From Petrolisthes cinctipes (taxonomy: Eukaryota > Arthropoda > Malacostraca > Decapoda > Porcellanidae): a DNA stretch of 64,000 bases. Location: positions 710,001 through 774,000 of the forward strand of contig JAWQEG010000166.1 in the NCBI GenBank assembly GCA_033782935.1, read 5' to 3'. Below, one piece after another: positions 24,080 through 37,000 of this stretch. Below the pieces are notes generated by a model, which saw nothing but the letters and a program-made list of their open reading frames with translations, searched no databases and was not told the origin of the DNA. Each line of letters opens with the position of its first letter. Position 1 is the first letter of the stretch. Made by a program: the position numbers and the translations under genes.

Positions 24080-25311
24080 CTTCTGGGACCCAAAAATATC
24101 GAATTTTCGGGCGTTTTGAGCCTGAATATGAGATATAAACGGGTACAGAAGATGCATACACATATTGACTTTGCGCATCTAAAATATCGAATTTCAGCAT
24201 GTTTTGGGCCTGTATTTTGAAAATACTCTAACAGGGAGTAGGCATGTACAGATCGCTTCTGGGACCCAAAAATATCGAATTTTAAGGTGTTTTGAGCCTG
24301 AATTCAAGATATAAACGGGTACAGAAGATGATTAACATATCGACTTTTTGCACCTAAAATATCGATTTTGAGCATGTTTTGGGCCTAAATTTTGGAAATT
24401 TTCTAGCACTGAGTAGGCATGTACAAATCGCTTCTGGGACCCAAAAATATCGGATTTTCGGTTGTTTTGAGCCTGAGTTTGGGATATAAACGGGTAAAGA
24501 AGATGCATACACATATTGACTTTGGGCACCTAAAATATCGAATTTTAGCATGTTTTCGGCCTGTATTTTGAAAATACTCTAACACGGAGTAGGCATGTAC
24601 AGATCGCTTCTGGGACCCAAAAATATCGGAATTTCGGGTGTTTTAAGCCTGAATTTAAAATATAAACGGGTACAGAAGATGCATACATATATTGACTTTG
24701 GGCACCTAAAATATCGAATTTCAGCATGTTTTGGGACTGTATATTGAAAATACTCTAACACGGAGTAGGTATGTACAGATCGCCTCTGACACCAAAAAAT
24801 ATCGAATTTTTGATGTTTAGAGCCTGAATTTGAGATATAAACGGGTACAGAAGATGCATGCACATATCGACTTTGGACACCTAAAATATCGATTTTTAGC
24901 ATGTTTTGAGCCAATATTTTGAAAACATTCTAGCACTGAGTAGGCATGTACAGATCGCTTCTGGGACCCAAAAATATCGGATTTTCGGTTGTTTTGAGCC
25001 TGAATTTAAGATATAAACGGGTATGGAAGAGGCATGCTTATATCGACTTTTTGCACCAAAAATATCGATTTTCAGAATGTTTTGGATCTGTATCTTGAAA
25101 ACATTCTAGCAAGGAGTAGGCATGTATAGATTGCTTCTGGGACCCAAAAATATAGAATTTTCGGGTGTTTTGAGCCTGAATTTGGGATATAAACGGGTAC
25201 AGAAGATACACATACACATATTGACTTTGGGCACCTAAAATATCGATTTTTAGCATGTTTTGGGCCTATATTTTGAAAATATTCTAGCACTGAGTAGGCA
25301 TGTACAGATCG
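24080..25311. repeat. Block IV HOR copy B, 7 monomers (1,232 bp)
   Basis: Second copy of the 1,232 bp unit, with the same private variants as copy A (CTGACACC at 24,786 as at 23,554; ACAAATCGC at 24,423 as at 23,191). The match to copy A stops at 25,340 (T against C at 24,108). The crossover therefore lies within 24,080-24,107, a 28 bp window that again spans GGGACCC and the ATATCGAATTTT core. Confidence 0.88.
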
Positions 25312-25752
25312 CTTCTGGGACCCAAAAATATCGAATTTTTGGGTGTTTTGAGCCTGAATTTGGGATATAAACGGGTACAGAAGATGCATACATATATTGA
25401 CTTTGGGCACCTAAAATATCGAATTTCAGCATGTTTTGGGACTGTATATTGAAAATACTCTAACACGGAGTAGGTATGTACAGATCGCCTCTGAGACCAA
25501 AAAATATCGAATTTTTGATGTTTAGAGCCTGAATTTGAGATATAAACGGGTACATAAGATGCATGCACATATCGACTTTTTGCATGTAAAATATCGATTT
25601 TGAGCATGTTTATGGTCTGCATCTTGAAAACATTCTAGCAAGGAGTAGGCATGTACAGATCGCTTCTGGGACCCAAAAATATCGAAGTATCGGGTGTTTT
25701 GAGCCTGAATTTGGGATATAAACGGGTACAGAAGATGCATACACATATTGAC
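25312..25752. repeat. Transition into block V with a one-monomer deletion
   Basis: Two and a half monomers that match 28,476-29,091 except for a missing monomer. Left of about 25,529 the offset to the later copy is 3,164; right of about 25,567 it is 3,339, a loss of 175 bp here. The deletion junction lies in the shared GAATTTGAGATATAAACGGG-TACATAAGATGCATGCA stretch. TGCATGTAAAATATCG at about 25,582 replaces the usual TGCATCTAAAATATCG. Confidence 0.75.
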
Positions 25753-28700
25753 TTTAGGCACCTAATATATCGATTTTTAGCATGTTTTGCGCCTTTATTT
25801 TAAAAATATTCTAGCACTTAGTAGGCATGTACAGATCGCTTCTGGGACCCAAAAATATCAGATTTTTGGGTGTTTTGAGCTTGAATTTAAGATATATACG
25901 GGTAAAGAAGATGCTGCTTATATCGACTTTTTGTACAAAAAATATCGATTTTTAGAATGTTTTAGGTCTGTATCTTGAAAACATTCTAGCAAGGAGTAGG
26001 CATGTACAGATTACTTCTGGGACCTAAAAATATAGAATTTTCAGGTGTTTTGAGCCTGAATTTGGGATATAAACGGGTACGGAAGATACATACACATATT
26101 GACTTTGGGCACCTAAAATATCGATTTTTAGCATGTTTTGGGCCTATATTTTGAAAATATTCTAGCACTGAGTAGGCATGTACAGATCGCTTCTGGGACC
26201 CAAAAATATCGAATTTTCGGGTGTTTTGAGCCTGAATTTGGGATATAAACGGGTACAGAAGATGCATATATATATTGACTTTGGGCACCTAAAATATCGA
26301 TTTTCAGCATGTTATGGGACTGTATTTTGAAAATACTCTAACACAGAGTAGGCATGTACAGATCGCCTCTGGGACCACAAAATATCGAATTTTTGGGTGC
26401 TTAGAGCCTGAATTTGAGATATAAACGGGTACAGAAGATGCATGCACATATCGACTTTGGGCACCAAAAATATCGATTTTTAGCATGCTTTGGGCCTATA
26501 TTTTGAAGATATTCTAGCACTGAGTAGGCATGTACAGATCGCTTCTGGGACCCAAAAATATCGAATTTTCGGGTGTTTTGAGCCTGAATATGAGATATAA
26601 ACGGGTACAGAAGATCCATACACATATTGACTTTGGGCATCTTAAATATCGAATTTCAGCATGTTTTAAGCCTGTATTTTGAAAATACTCTAACAGGGAG
26701 TAGGTATTTACAGATCGCTTCTGGAACCCAAAAATATCGAAATTTAGGGTGTTTTGAGCCTGAATTCGAGATATAAACGGGTACAGAAGATGATTAACAT
26801 ATCGACTTTTTGCACCTAAAATATCGATTTTGAGCATGTTTTGGGCCTAAATTTTGGAAATTTTCTAGCACTGAGTAGGCATGTACAGATCGCTTCTGGG
26901 ACCCAAAAATATCGGATTTTCGGTTGTTTTGAGCCTGAGTTTGGGATATAAACGGGTAAAGAAGATGCATACACATATTGACTTTGGGCACCTAAAATAT
27001 CGAATTTTAGCATGTTTTAGGTCTGCATATTGAAAAAACTCTAAAACGAAGTAGGCATGTACAGATCGCTTCTGGGACCCAAAAATATCGAATTTTCGGG
27101 GGTTTTGAGCCTGAATTTGAGATATATACGGGTACAGAAGATGCATTCACATATTGACTTTGGGCACCTAAAATATCGAATTTCAGCATGTTTTCGGCCT
27201 GTATTTTGAAAATACTCTAACACGGAGTAGGCATGTACAGATCGCTTCTGGGACCCAAAAATATCGGAATTTCGGGTGTTTTAAGCCTGAATTTAAGATA
27301 TAAACGGGTACAGAAGATGCATACATATATTGTCTTTGGGCACCTAAAATATCGAATTTCAGCATGTTTTGGGACTGTATATTGAAAATTCTCTAACACG
27401 GAGTAGGTATGTACAGATCGCCTCTGAGACCCAAAAATATCGAATTTTTGGTGTTTAGAGCCTGAATTTGAGATATAAACGGGTACAGAAGATGCATGCA
27501 CATATCGACTTTGGGCACCAAAAATATCGATTTTTAGCATGCTTTGGGCCTATATTTAAAGATATTCTAGCATTAAGTAGGTATGTACAGATCGCTTCTG
27601 GGACCCAAAATTATCGAAGTTTCGAGTGTTTCGAACCTGAATTTGAGATATAAACGGGTACAGAAGATGCATGCACATATCGACTTTTTGCACCTAAAAT
27701 ATCGATTTTGAGCATGTTTTGGGCCTATATTTTGGAACTTTTCTAGCACTGAGTAGGCATGTACAGATCGCTTCAGGGACCCAAAAATATCGAATTTTTG
27801 GGTGTTTTGAGCCTGAATTTGGGATATAAACGGGTACAGAAGATTCATTCATATATTGACTTTGGGCACCTAAAATATCGAATTTCAGCATGTTTTGGGA
27901 CTGTATATTGAAAATACTCTAACACGGAGTAGGTATGTTCAGATCGCCTCTGAGACTAAAAAATATCGAATTTTTTGTGTTTAGAGCCTGAATTCGAGAT
28001 ATAAACGGGTACAGAAGATGCATGCACATATCGACTTTGGACTCCTAAAATATCGATTTTTAGCATGTTTTGAGCCAATATTTTGAAAACATTCTAGCAC
28101 TGAGTAGGCATGTACAGATCGCTTCTGGGACCCAAAAATATCGGATTTTCGGGTGTTTTGAGCCTGAATTTAAGATATAAACGGGTACGGAAGAGGCATG
28201 CTTATATCGACTTTTTGCACCAAAAATATCGATTTTCAGAATGTTTTGGATCTGTATCTTGAAAACATTCTAGCAAGGAGTAGGCATGTATAGATTGCTT
28301 CTGGGACCCAAAAATATAGAATTTTCGGGTGTTTTGAGCCTGAATTTGGGATATAAACGGGTACAGAAGATACACATACACATATTGACTTTGGGCACCT
28401 AAAATATCGATTTTTAGCATTGTTTGGGCCTATATTTTGAAAATATTCTAGCACTGAGTAGGCATGTACAGATCGCTTCTGGGACCCAAAAATATCGAAT
28501 TTTTGGGTGTTTTGAGCCTGAATTTGGGATATAAACGGGTACAGAAGATGCATACAGATATTGACTTTGGGCACCTAAAATATCGAATTTCAGCATGTTT
28601 TGGGACTGTATATTGAAAATACTCTAACACGGAGTAGGTATGTACAGATCGCCTCTGAGACCAACAAATATCGAATTTTTGATGTTTAGAGCCTGAATTT

Positions 28701-29091
28701 GAGATATAAACGGGTACATAAGATGCATGCATATATCGACTTTGGGCACCAAAAATATCGATTTTTAGCATGCTTTGGGCCTATATTTAAAGATATTCTA
28801 GCATTAAGTAGGTATGTACAGATCGCTTCTGGGACCCAAAATTATCGAAGTTTCGAGTATTTTGAACCTGAATTTGAGATATAAACGGGTACATAAGATG
28901 CATGCACATATCGACTTTTTGCATCTAAAATATCGATTTTGAGCATGTTTAGGGTCTGCATCTTGAAAACATTCTAGCAAGGAGTAGGCATGTACAGATC
29001 GCTTCTGGGACCCAAAAATATCGAAGTATCGGGTGTTTTGAGCCTGAATTTGGGATATAAACGGGTACAGAAGATGCATACACATATTGAC
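25753..29091. repeat. Block V HOR unit a, 19 monomers (3,339 bp)
   Basis: Phased on the marker TTTAGGCACCTAATATATCG, which heads a B half with TTTTGCGCCTTTATTTTAAAAATATTC. The marker recurs at 29,092 (+3,339) and the matching monomers keep that offset to about 27,890. Other landmarks are GATGCTGCTTATATCG (about 25,911), CATGTTATGGGACTG (about 26,308) and GATGATTAACATATCG (about 26,791). The whole unit, with what follows to 31,690, matches 33,659 onward at offset 7,909. Confidence 0.85.
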
Positions 29092-32080
29092 TTTAGGCAC
29101 CTAATATATCGATTTTTAGCATGTTTTGCGCCTTTATTTTAAAAATATTCTAGCACTGAGTAGGCATGTACAGATCGCTTCTGGGACCCAAAAATATCAG
29201 ATTTTTGGGTGTTTTGAGCTTGAATTTAAGATATATACGGGTAAAGAAGATGCTGCTTATATCGACTTTTTGCACAAAAAATATCGATTTTTAGAATGTT
29301 TTAGGTCTGTATCTTGAAAACATTCTAGCAAGGAGTAGGCATGTACAGATTACTTCTGGGACCTAAAAATATAGAATTTTCAGGTGTTTTGAGCCTGAAT
29401 TTGGGATATAAACGGGTACAGAAGATACATACACATATTGACTTTGGGCACCTAAAATATCGATTTTTAGCATGTTTTGGGCCTATATTTTGAAAATATT
29501 CTAGCACTGAGTAGGCATGTACAGATCGCTTCTGGGACCCAAAAATATCGAATTTTCGGGTATTTTGAGCCTGAATTTGGGATATAAACGGGTACAGAAG
29601 ATGCATATATATATTGACTTTGGGCACCTAAAATATCGATTTTCAGCATGTTATGGGACTGTATTTTGAAAATACTCTAACACAGAGTAGGCATGTACAG
29701 ATCGCCTCTGGGACCACAAAATATCGAATTTTTGGGTGCTTAGAGCCTGAATTTGAGATATAAACGGGTACAGAAGATGCATGCACATATCGACTTTGGG
29801 CACCAAAAATATCGATTTTTAGCATGCTTTGGGCCTATATTTTGAAGATATTCTAGCACTGAGTAGGCATGTACAGATCGCTTCTGGGACCCAAAAATAT
29901 CGAATTTTCGGGTGTTTTGAGCCTGAATATGAGATATAAACGGGTACAGAAGATCCATACACATATTGACTTTGGGCATCTTAAATATCGAATTTCAGCA
30001 TGTTTTAAGCCTGTATTTTGAAAATACTCTAACAGGGAGTAGGTATTTACAGATCGCTTCTGGAACCCAAAAATATCGAAATTTAGGGTGTTTTGAACCT
30101 GAATTCGAGATATAAACGGGTACAGAAGATGATTAACATATCGACTTTTTGCACCTAAAATATCGATTTTGAGCATGTTTTGGGCCTAAATTTTGGAAAT
30201 TTTCTAGCACTGAGTAGGCATGTACAGATCGCTTCTGGGACCCAAAAATATCGGATTTTCGGTTGTTTTGAGCCTGAGTTTGGGATATAAACGGGTAAAG
30301 AAGATGCATACACATATTGACTTTGGGCACCTAAAATATCGAATTTTAGCATGTTTTAGGTCTGTATATTGAAAAAACTCTAAAACGAAGTAGGCATGTA
30401 CAGATCGCTTCTGGGACCCAAAAATATCGAATTTTCGGGGGTTTTGAGCCTGAATTTGAGATATATACGGGTACAGAAGATGCATTCACATATTGACTTT
30501 GGGCACCTAAAATATCGAATTTCAGCATGTTTTCGGCCTGTATTTTGAAAATACTCTAACACGGAGTAGGCATGTACAGATCGCTTCTGGGACCCAAAAA
30601 TATCGGAATTTCGGGTGTTTTAAGCCTGAATTTAAGATATAAACGGGTACAGAAGATGCATACATATATTGACTTTGGGCACCTAAAATATCGAATTTCA
30701 GCATGTTTTGGGACTGTATATTGAAAATTCTCTAACACGGAGTAGGTATGTACAGATCGCCTCTGAGACCCAAAAATATCGAATTTTTGGTGTTTAGAGC
30801 CTGAATTTGAGATATAAACGGGTACAGAAGATGCATGCACATATCGACTTTGGGCACCAAAAATATCGATTTTTAGCATGCTTTGGGCCTATATTTAAAG
30901 ATATTCTAGCATTAAGTAGGTATGTACAGATCGCTTCTGGGACCCAAAATTATCGAAGTTTCGAGTGTTTCGAACCTGAATTTGAGATATAAACGGGTAC
31001 AGAAGATGCATGCACATATCGACTTTTTGCACATAAAATATCGATTTTGAGCATGTTTTGGGCCTATATTTTGGAACTTTTCTAGCACTGAGTAGGCATG
31101 TACAGATCGCTTCAGGGACCCAAAAATATCGAATTTTTGGGTGTTTTGAGCCTGAATTTGGGATATAAACGGGTACAGAAGATGCATGCACATATCGACT
31201 TTGGACACCTAAAATATCGATTTTTAGCATGTTTTGAGCCAATATTTTGAAAACATTCTAGCACTGAGTAGGCATGTACAGATCGCTTCTGGGACCCAAA
31301 AATATCGGATTTTCGGGTGTTTTGAGCCTGAATTTAAGATATAAACGGGTACGGAAGAGGCATGCTTATATCGACTTTTTGCACCAAAAATATCGATTTT
31401 CAGAATGTTTTGGATCTGTATCTTGAAAACATTCTAGCAAGGAGTAGGCATGTATAGATTGCTTCTGGGACCCAAAAATATAGAATTTTCGGGTGTTTTG
31501 AGCCTGAATTTGGGATATAAACGGGTACAGAAGATACACATACACATATTGACTTTGGGCACCTAAAATATCGATTTTTAGCATGTTTTGGGCCTATATT
31601 TTGAAAATATTCTAGCACTGAGTAGGTATGTACAGATCGCTTCTGGGACCCAAAAATATCGAATTTTTGGGTGTTTTGAGCCTGAATTTGAGATATAAAC
31701 GGGTACATAAGATGCATGCATATATCGACTTTGGGCACCAAAAATATCGATTTTTAGCATGCTTTGGGCCTATATTTAAAGATATTCTAGCATTAAGTAG
31801 GTATGTACAGATCGCTTCTGGGACCCAAAATTATCGAAGTTTCGAGTGTTTTGAACCTGAATTTGAGATATAAACGGGTACATAAGATGCATGCACATAT
31901 CGACTTTTTGCATCTAAAATATCGATTTTGAGCATGTTTAGGGTCTGCATCTTGAAAACATTCTACCAAGGAGTAGGCATGTACAGATCGCTTCTGGGAC
32001 CCAAAAATATCGAAGTATCGGGTGTTTTGAGCCTGAATTTGGGATATAAATGGGTACAGAAGATGCATACACATATTGAC
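29092..32080. repeat. Block V HOR unit b, 17 monomers (2,989 bp)
   Basis: Same order as unit a but two monomers shorter. One monomer is missing near 31,190 (GATGCATGCACATATCGAC replaces GATTCATTCATATATTGAC and the monomer after it), and another near 31,691, where the offset to unit a falls from 3,164 to 2,989. ACATAAAATATCG at about 31,031 is shared with 38,940 and 43,157. Confidence 0.82.
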
Positions 32081-33661
32081 TTTAGGCACCTAATATATCG
32101 ATTTTTAGCATGTTTTGGGCCTATATTTTGAAAATATTCTAGCACTGAGTAGGCATGTACAGATCGCTTCTGGGACCCAAAAATATCGAATTTTCAGGTG
32201 TTTTGAGCCTGAATTTGGGATATAAACGGGTACAGAAGATGCATACATATATTGACTTTGGGCACCTAAAATATCGATTTTCAGCATGTTATGGGACTGT
32301 ATTTTGAAAATACTCTAACACAGAGTAGGCATGTACAGATCGCCCCTGGGACCACAAAATATCGAATTTTTGGGTGCTTAGAGCCTGAATTTGAGATATA
32401 AACGGGTACAGAAGATGCATGCACATATCGACTTTGGGCACCAAAAATATCGATTTTTAGCATGCTTTGGGCCTATATTTTGAAGATATTCTAGCACTGA
32501 GTAGGCATGTACAGATCGCTTCTGAGACCCAAAAATATCGAATTTTCGGGTGTTTTGAGCCTGAATATGAGATATAAACGGGTACAGAAGATCCATACAC
32601 ATATTCACTTTGGGCATCTTAAATATCGAATTTCAGCATGTTTTAAGCCTGTATTTTGAAAATACTCTAACAGGTAGTAGGTATTTACAGATCGCTTCTG
32701 GAACCCAAAAATATCGAAATTTAGGGTGTTTTGAGCGTGAATTCGAGATATAAACGGGTATAGAAGATGATTAACATATCGACTTTTTGCACCTAAAATA
32801 TCGATTTTGAGCATGTTTTGGGCCTAAATTTTGGAAATTTTCTAGCACTGAGTAGGCATGTACAGATCGCTTCTGGGACCCAAAAATATCGGATTTTCGG
32901 TTGTTTTGAGCCTGAGTTTGGGATATAAACGGGTAAAGAAGATGCATACACATATTGACTTTGGGCACCTAAAATATCGAATTTTAGCATGTTTTAGGTC
33001 TGTATATTGAAAAAACTCTAAAACGAAGTAGGCATGTACAGATCGCTTCTGGGACCCAAAAATATCGAATTTTCGGGGGTTTTGAGCCTGAATTTGAGAT
33101 ATATACGGGTACAGAAGATGCATTCACATATTGACTTTGGGCACCTAAAATATCGAATTTCAGCATGTTTTCGGCCTGTATTTTGAAAATACTCTAACAC
33201 GGAGTAGGCATGTACAGATCGCTTCTGGGACCCAAAAATATCGGAATTTCGGGTGTTTTAAGCCTGAATTTAAGATATAAACGGGTACAGAAGATGCATA
33301 CATATATTGTCTTTGGGCACCTAAAATATCGAATTTCAGCATGTTTTGGGACTGTATATTGAAAATTCTCTAACACGGAGTAGGTATGTACAGATCGCCT
33401 CTGAGACCCAAAAATATCGAATTTTTGGTGTTTAGAGCCTGAATTTGAGATATAAACGGGTACAGAAGATGCATGCACATATCGACTTTGGGCACCAAAA
33501 ATATCGATTTTTAGCATGCTTTGGGCCTATATTTAAAGATATTCTAGCATTAAGTAGGTATGTACAGATCGATTCTGGGACCCAAAATTATCGAAGTTTC
33601 GAGTGTTTCGAACCTGAATTTGAGATATAAACGGGTACAGAAGATGCATGCACATATCGAC
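32081..33661. repeat. Block V HOR unit c, 9 monomers (1,581 bp)
   Basis: A shortened unit: the marker TTTAGGCACCTAATATATCG at 32,081 is fused directly to TTTTGGGCCTATATTTTG, skipping the TTTTGCGCC monomer and its neighbour. Most of it (32,095-33,664) repeats at 34,027-35,596 (offset 1,932). Shared private variants include CGCCCCTGGGACC (32,341 and 34,273), ATATTCACTTTGGG, GAGCGTGAATTCG and GATCGATTCTGGG (33,567 and 35,499). Confidence 0.82.
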
Positions 33662-36600
33662 TTTAGGCACCTAATATATCGATTTTTAGCATGTTTTGCG
33701 CCTTTATTTTAAAAATATTCTAGCACTGAGTAGGCATGTACAGATCGCTTCTGGGACCCAAAAATATCAGATTTTTGGGTGTTTCGAGCTTGAATTTAAG
33801 ATATATACGGGTAAAGAAGATGCTGCTTATATCGACTTTTTGCACAAAAAATATCGATTTTTAGAATGTTTTAGGTCTGTATCTTGAAAACATTCTAGCA
33901 AGGAGTAGGCATGTACAGATTACTTCTGGGACCTAAAAATATAGAATTTTCAGGTGTTTTGAGCCTGAATTTGGGATATAAACGGGTACAGAAGATACAT
34001 ACACATATTGACTTTGGGCACCTAAAATATCGATTTTTAGCATGTTTTGGGCCTATATTTTGAAAATATTCTAGCACTGAGTAGGCATGTACAGATCGCT
34101 TCTGGGACCCAAAAATATCGAATTTTCAGGTGTTTTGAGCCTGAATTTGGGATATAAACGGGTACAGAAGATGCATACATATATTGACTTTGGGCACCTA
34201 AAATATCGATTTTCAGCATGTTATGGGACTGTATTTTGAAAATACTCTAACACAGAGTAGGCATGTACAGATCGCCCCTGGGACCACAAAATATCGAATT
34301 TTTGGGTGCTTAGAGCCTGAATTTGAGATATAAACGGGTACAGAAGATGCATGCACATATCGACTTTGGGCACCAAAAATATCGATTTTTAGCATGCTTT
34401 GGGCCTATATTTTGAAGATATTCTAGCACTGAGTAGGCATGTACAGATCGCTTCTGAGACCCAAAAATATCGAATTTTCGGGTGTTTTGAGCCTGAATAT
34501 GAGATATAAACGGGTACAGAAGATCCATACACATATTCACTTTGGGCATCTTAAATATCGAATTTCAGCATGTTTTAAGCCTGTATTTTGAAAATACTCT
34601 AACAGGGAGTAGGTATTTACAGATCGCTTCTGGAACCCAAAAATATCGAAATTTAGGGTGTTTTGAGCGTGAATTCGAGATATAAACGGGTATAGAAGAT
34701 GATTAACATATCGACTTTTTGCACCTAAAATATCGATTTTGAGCATGTTTTGGGCCTAAATTTTGGAAATTTTCTAGCACTGAGTAGGCATGTACAGATC
34801 GCTTCTGGGACCCAAAAATATCGGATTTTCGGTTGTTTTGAGCCTGAGTTTGGGATATAAACGGGTAAAGAAGATGCATACACATATTGACTTTGGGCAC
34901 CTAAAATATCGAATTTTAGCATGTTTTAGGTCTGTATATTGAAAAAACTCTAAAACGAAGTAGGCATGTACAGATCGCTTCTGGGACCCAAAAATATCGA
35001 ATTTTCGGGGGTTTTGAGCCTGAATTTGAGATATATACGGGTACAGAAGATGCATTCACATATTGACTTTGGGCACCTAAAATATCGAATTTCAGCATGT
35101 TTTCGGCCTGTATTTTGAAAATACTCTAACACGGAGTAGGCATGTACAGATCGCTTCTGGGACCCAAAAATATCGGAATTTCGGGTGTTTTAAGCCTGAA
35201 TTTAAGATATAAACGGGTACAGAAGATGCATACATATATTGTCTTTGGGCACCTAAAATATCGAATTTCAGCATGTTTTGGGACTGTATATTGAAAATTC
35301 TCTAACACGGAGTAGGTATGTACAGATCGCCTCTGAGACCCAAAAATATCGAATTTTTGGTGTTTAGAGCCTGAATTTGAGATATAAACGGGTACAGAAG
35401 ATGCATGCACATATCGACTTTGGGCACCAAAAATATCGATTTTTAGCATGCTTTGGGCCTATATTTAAAGATATTCTAGCATTAAGTAGGTATGTACAGA
35501 TCGATTCTGGGACCCAAAATTATCGAAGTTTCGAGTGTTTCGAACCTGAATTTGAGATATAAACGGGTACAGAAGATGCATGCACATATCGACTTTTTGC
35601 ACCTAAAATATCGATTTTGAGCATGTTTTGGGCCTATATTTTGGAACTTTTCTAGCACTGAGTAGGCATGTACAGATCGCTTCAGGGACCCAAAAATATC
35701 GAATTTTTGGGTGTTTTGAGCCTGAATTTGGGATATAAACGGGTACAGAAGATTCATTCATATATTGACTTTGGGCACCTAAAATATCGAATTTCAGCAT
35801 GTTTTGGGACTGTATATTGAAAATACTCTAACACGGAGTAGGTATGTTCAGATCGCCTCTGAGACTAAAAAATATCGAATTTTTTGTGTTTAGAGCCTGA
35901 ATTCGAGATATAAACGGGTACAGAAGATGCATGCACATATCGACTTTGGACACCTAAAATATCGATTTTTAGCATGTTTTGAGCCAATATTTTGAAAACA
36001 TTCTAGCACTGAGTAGGCATGTACAGATCGCTTCTGGGACCCAAAAATATCGGATTTTTGGGTGTTTTGAGCCTGAATTTAAGATATAAACGGGTACGGA
36101 AGAGGCATGCTTATATCGACTTTTTGCACCAAAAATATCGATTTTCAGAATGTTTTGGATCTGTATCTTGAAAACATTCTAGCAAGGAGTAGGCATGTAT
36201 AGATTGCTTCTGGGACCCAAAAATATAGAATTTTCGGGTGTTTTGAGCCTGAATTTGGGATATAAACGGGTACAGAAGATACACATACACATATTGACTT
36301 TGGGCACCTAAAATATCGATTTTTAGCATGTTTTGGGCCTATATTTTGAAAATATTCTAGCACTGAGTAGGCATGTACAGATCGCTTCTGGGACCCAAAA
36401 ATATCGAATTTTTGGGTGTTTTGAGCCTGAATTTGGGATATAAACGGGTACAGAAGATGCATACATATATTGACTTTGGGCACCTAAAATATCGAATTTC
36501 AGCATGTTTTGGGACTGTATATTGAAAATACTCTAACACGGAGTAGGTATGTACAGATCGCCTCTGAGACCAAAAAATATCGAATTTTTGATGTTTAGAG

Positions 36601-37000
36601 CCTGAATTTGAGATATAAACGGGTACATAAGATGCATGCATATATCGACTTTGGGCACCAAAAATATCGATTTTTAGCATGCTTTGGGCCTATATTTAAA
36701 GATATTCTAGCATTAAGTAGGTATGTACAGATCGCTTCTGGGACCCAAAATTATCGAAGTTTCGAGTATTTTGAACCTGAATTTGAGATATAAACGGGTA
36801 CAGAAGATGCATGCACATATCGACTTTTTGCATCTAAAATATCGATTTTGAGCATGTTTAGGGTCTGCATCTTGAAAACATTCTAGCAAGGAGTAGGCAT
36901 GTACAGATCGCTTCTGGGACCCAAAAATATCGAAGTATCGGGTGTTTTGAGCCTGAATTTGGGATATAAACGGGTACAGAAGATGCATACACATATTGAC
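33662..37000. repeat. Block V HOR unit d, 19 monomers (3,339 bp)
   Basis: Full-length unit, same length as unit a and matching it at offset 7,909. Its first B half is a chimera: GCATGCACATATCGACTTT on the left is not the usual GCATACACATATTGACTTT, so the junction lies in GACTTT at 33,659-33,664. Inside it, 34,027-35,596 is the second copy of the 1.57 kb segment also found in unit c. Confidence 0.85.

Noticed and set aside
33659..33664. Short microhomology end-joining as the cause of all junctions
   Set aside because: The junctions keep whole- or half-monomer register, which points to homologous misalignment; random end joining would not preserve phase.
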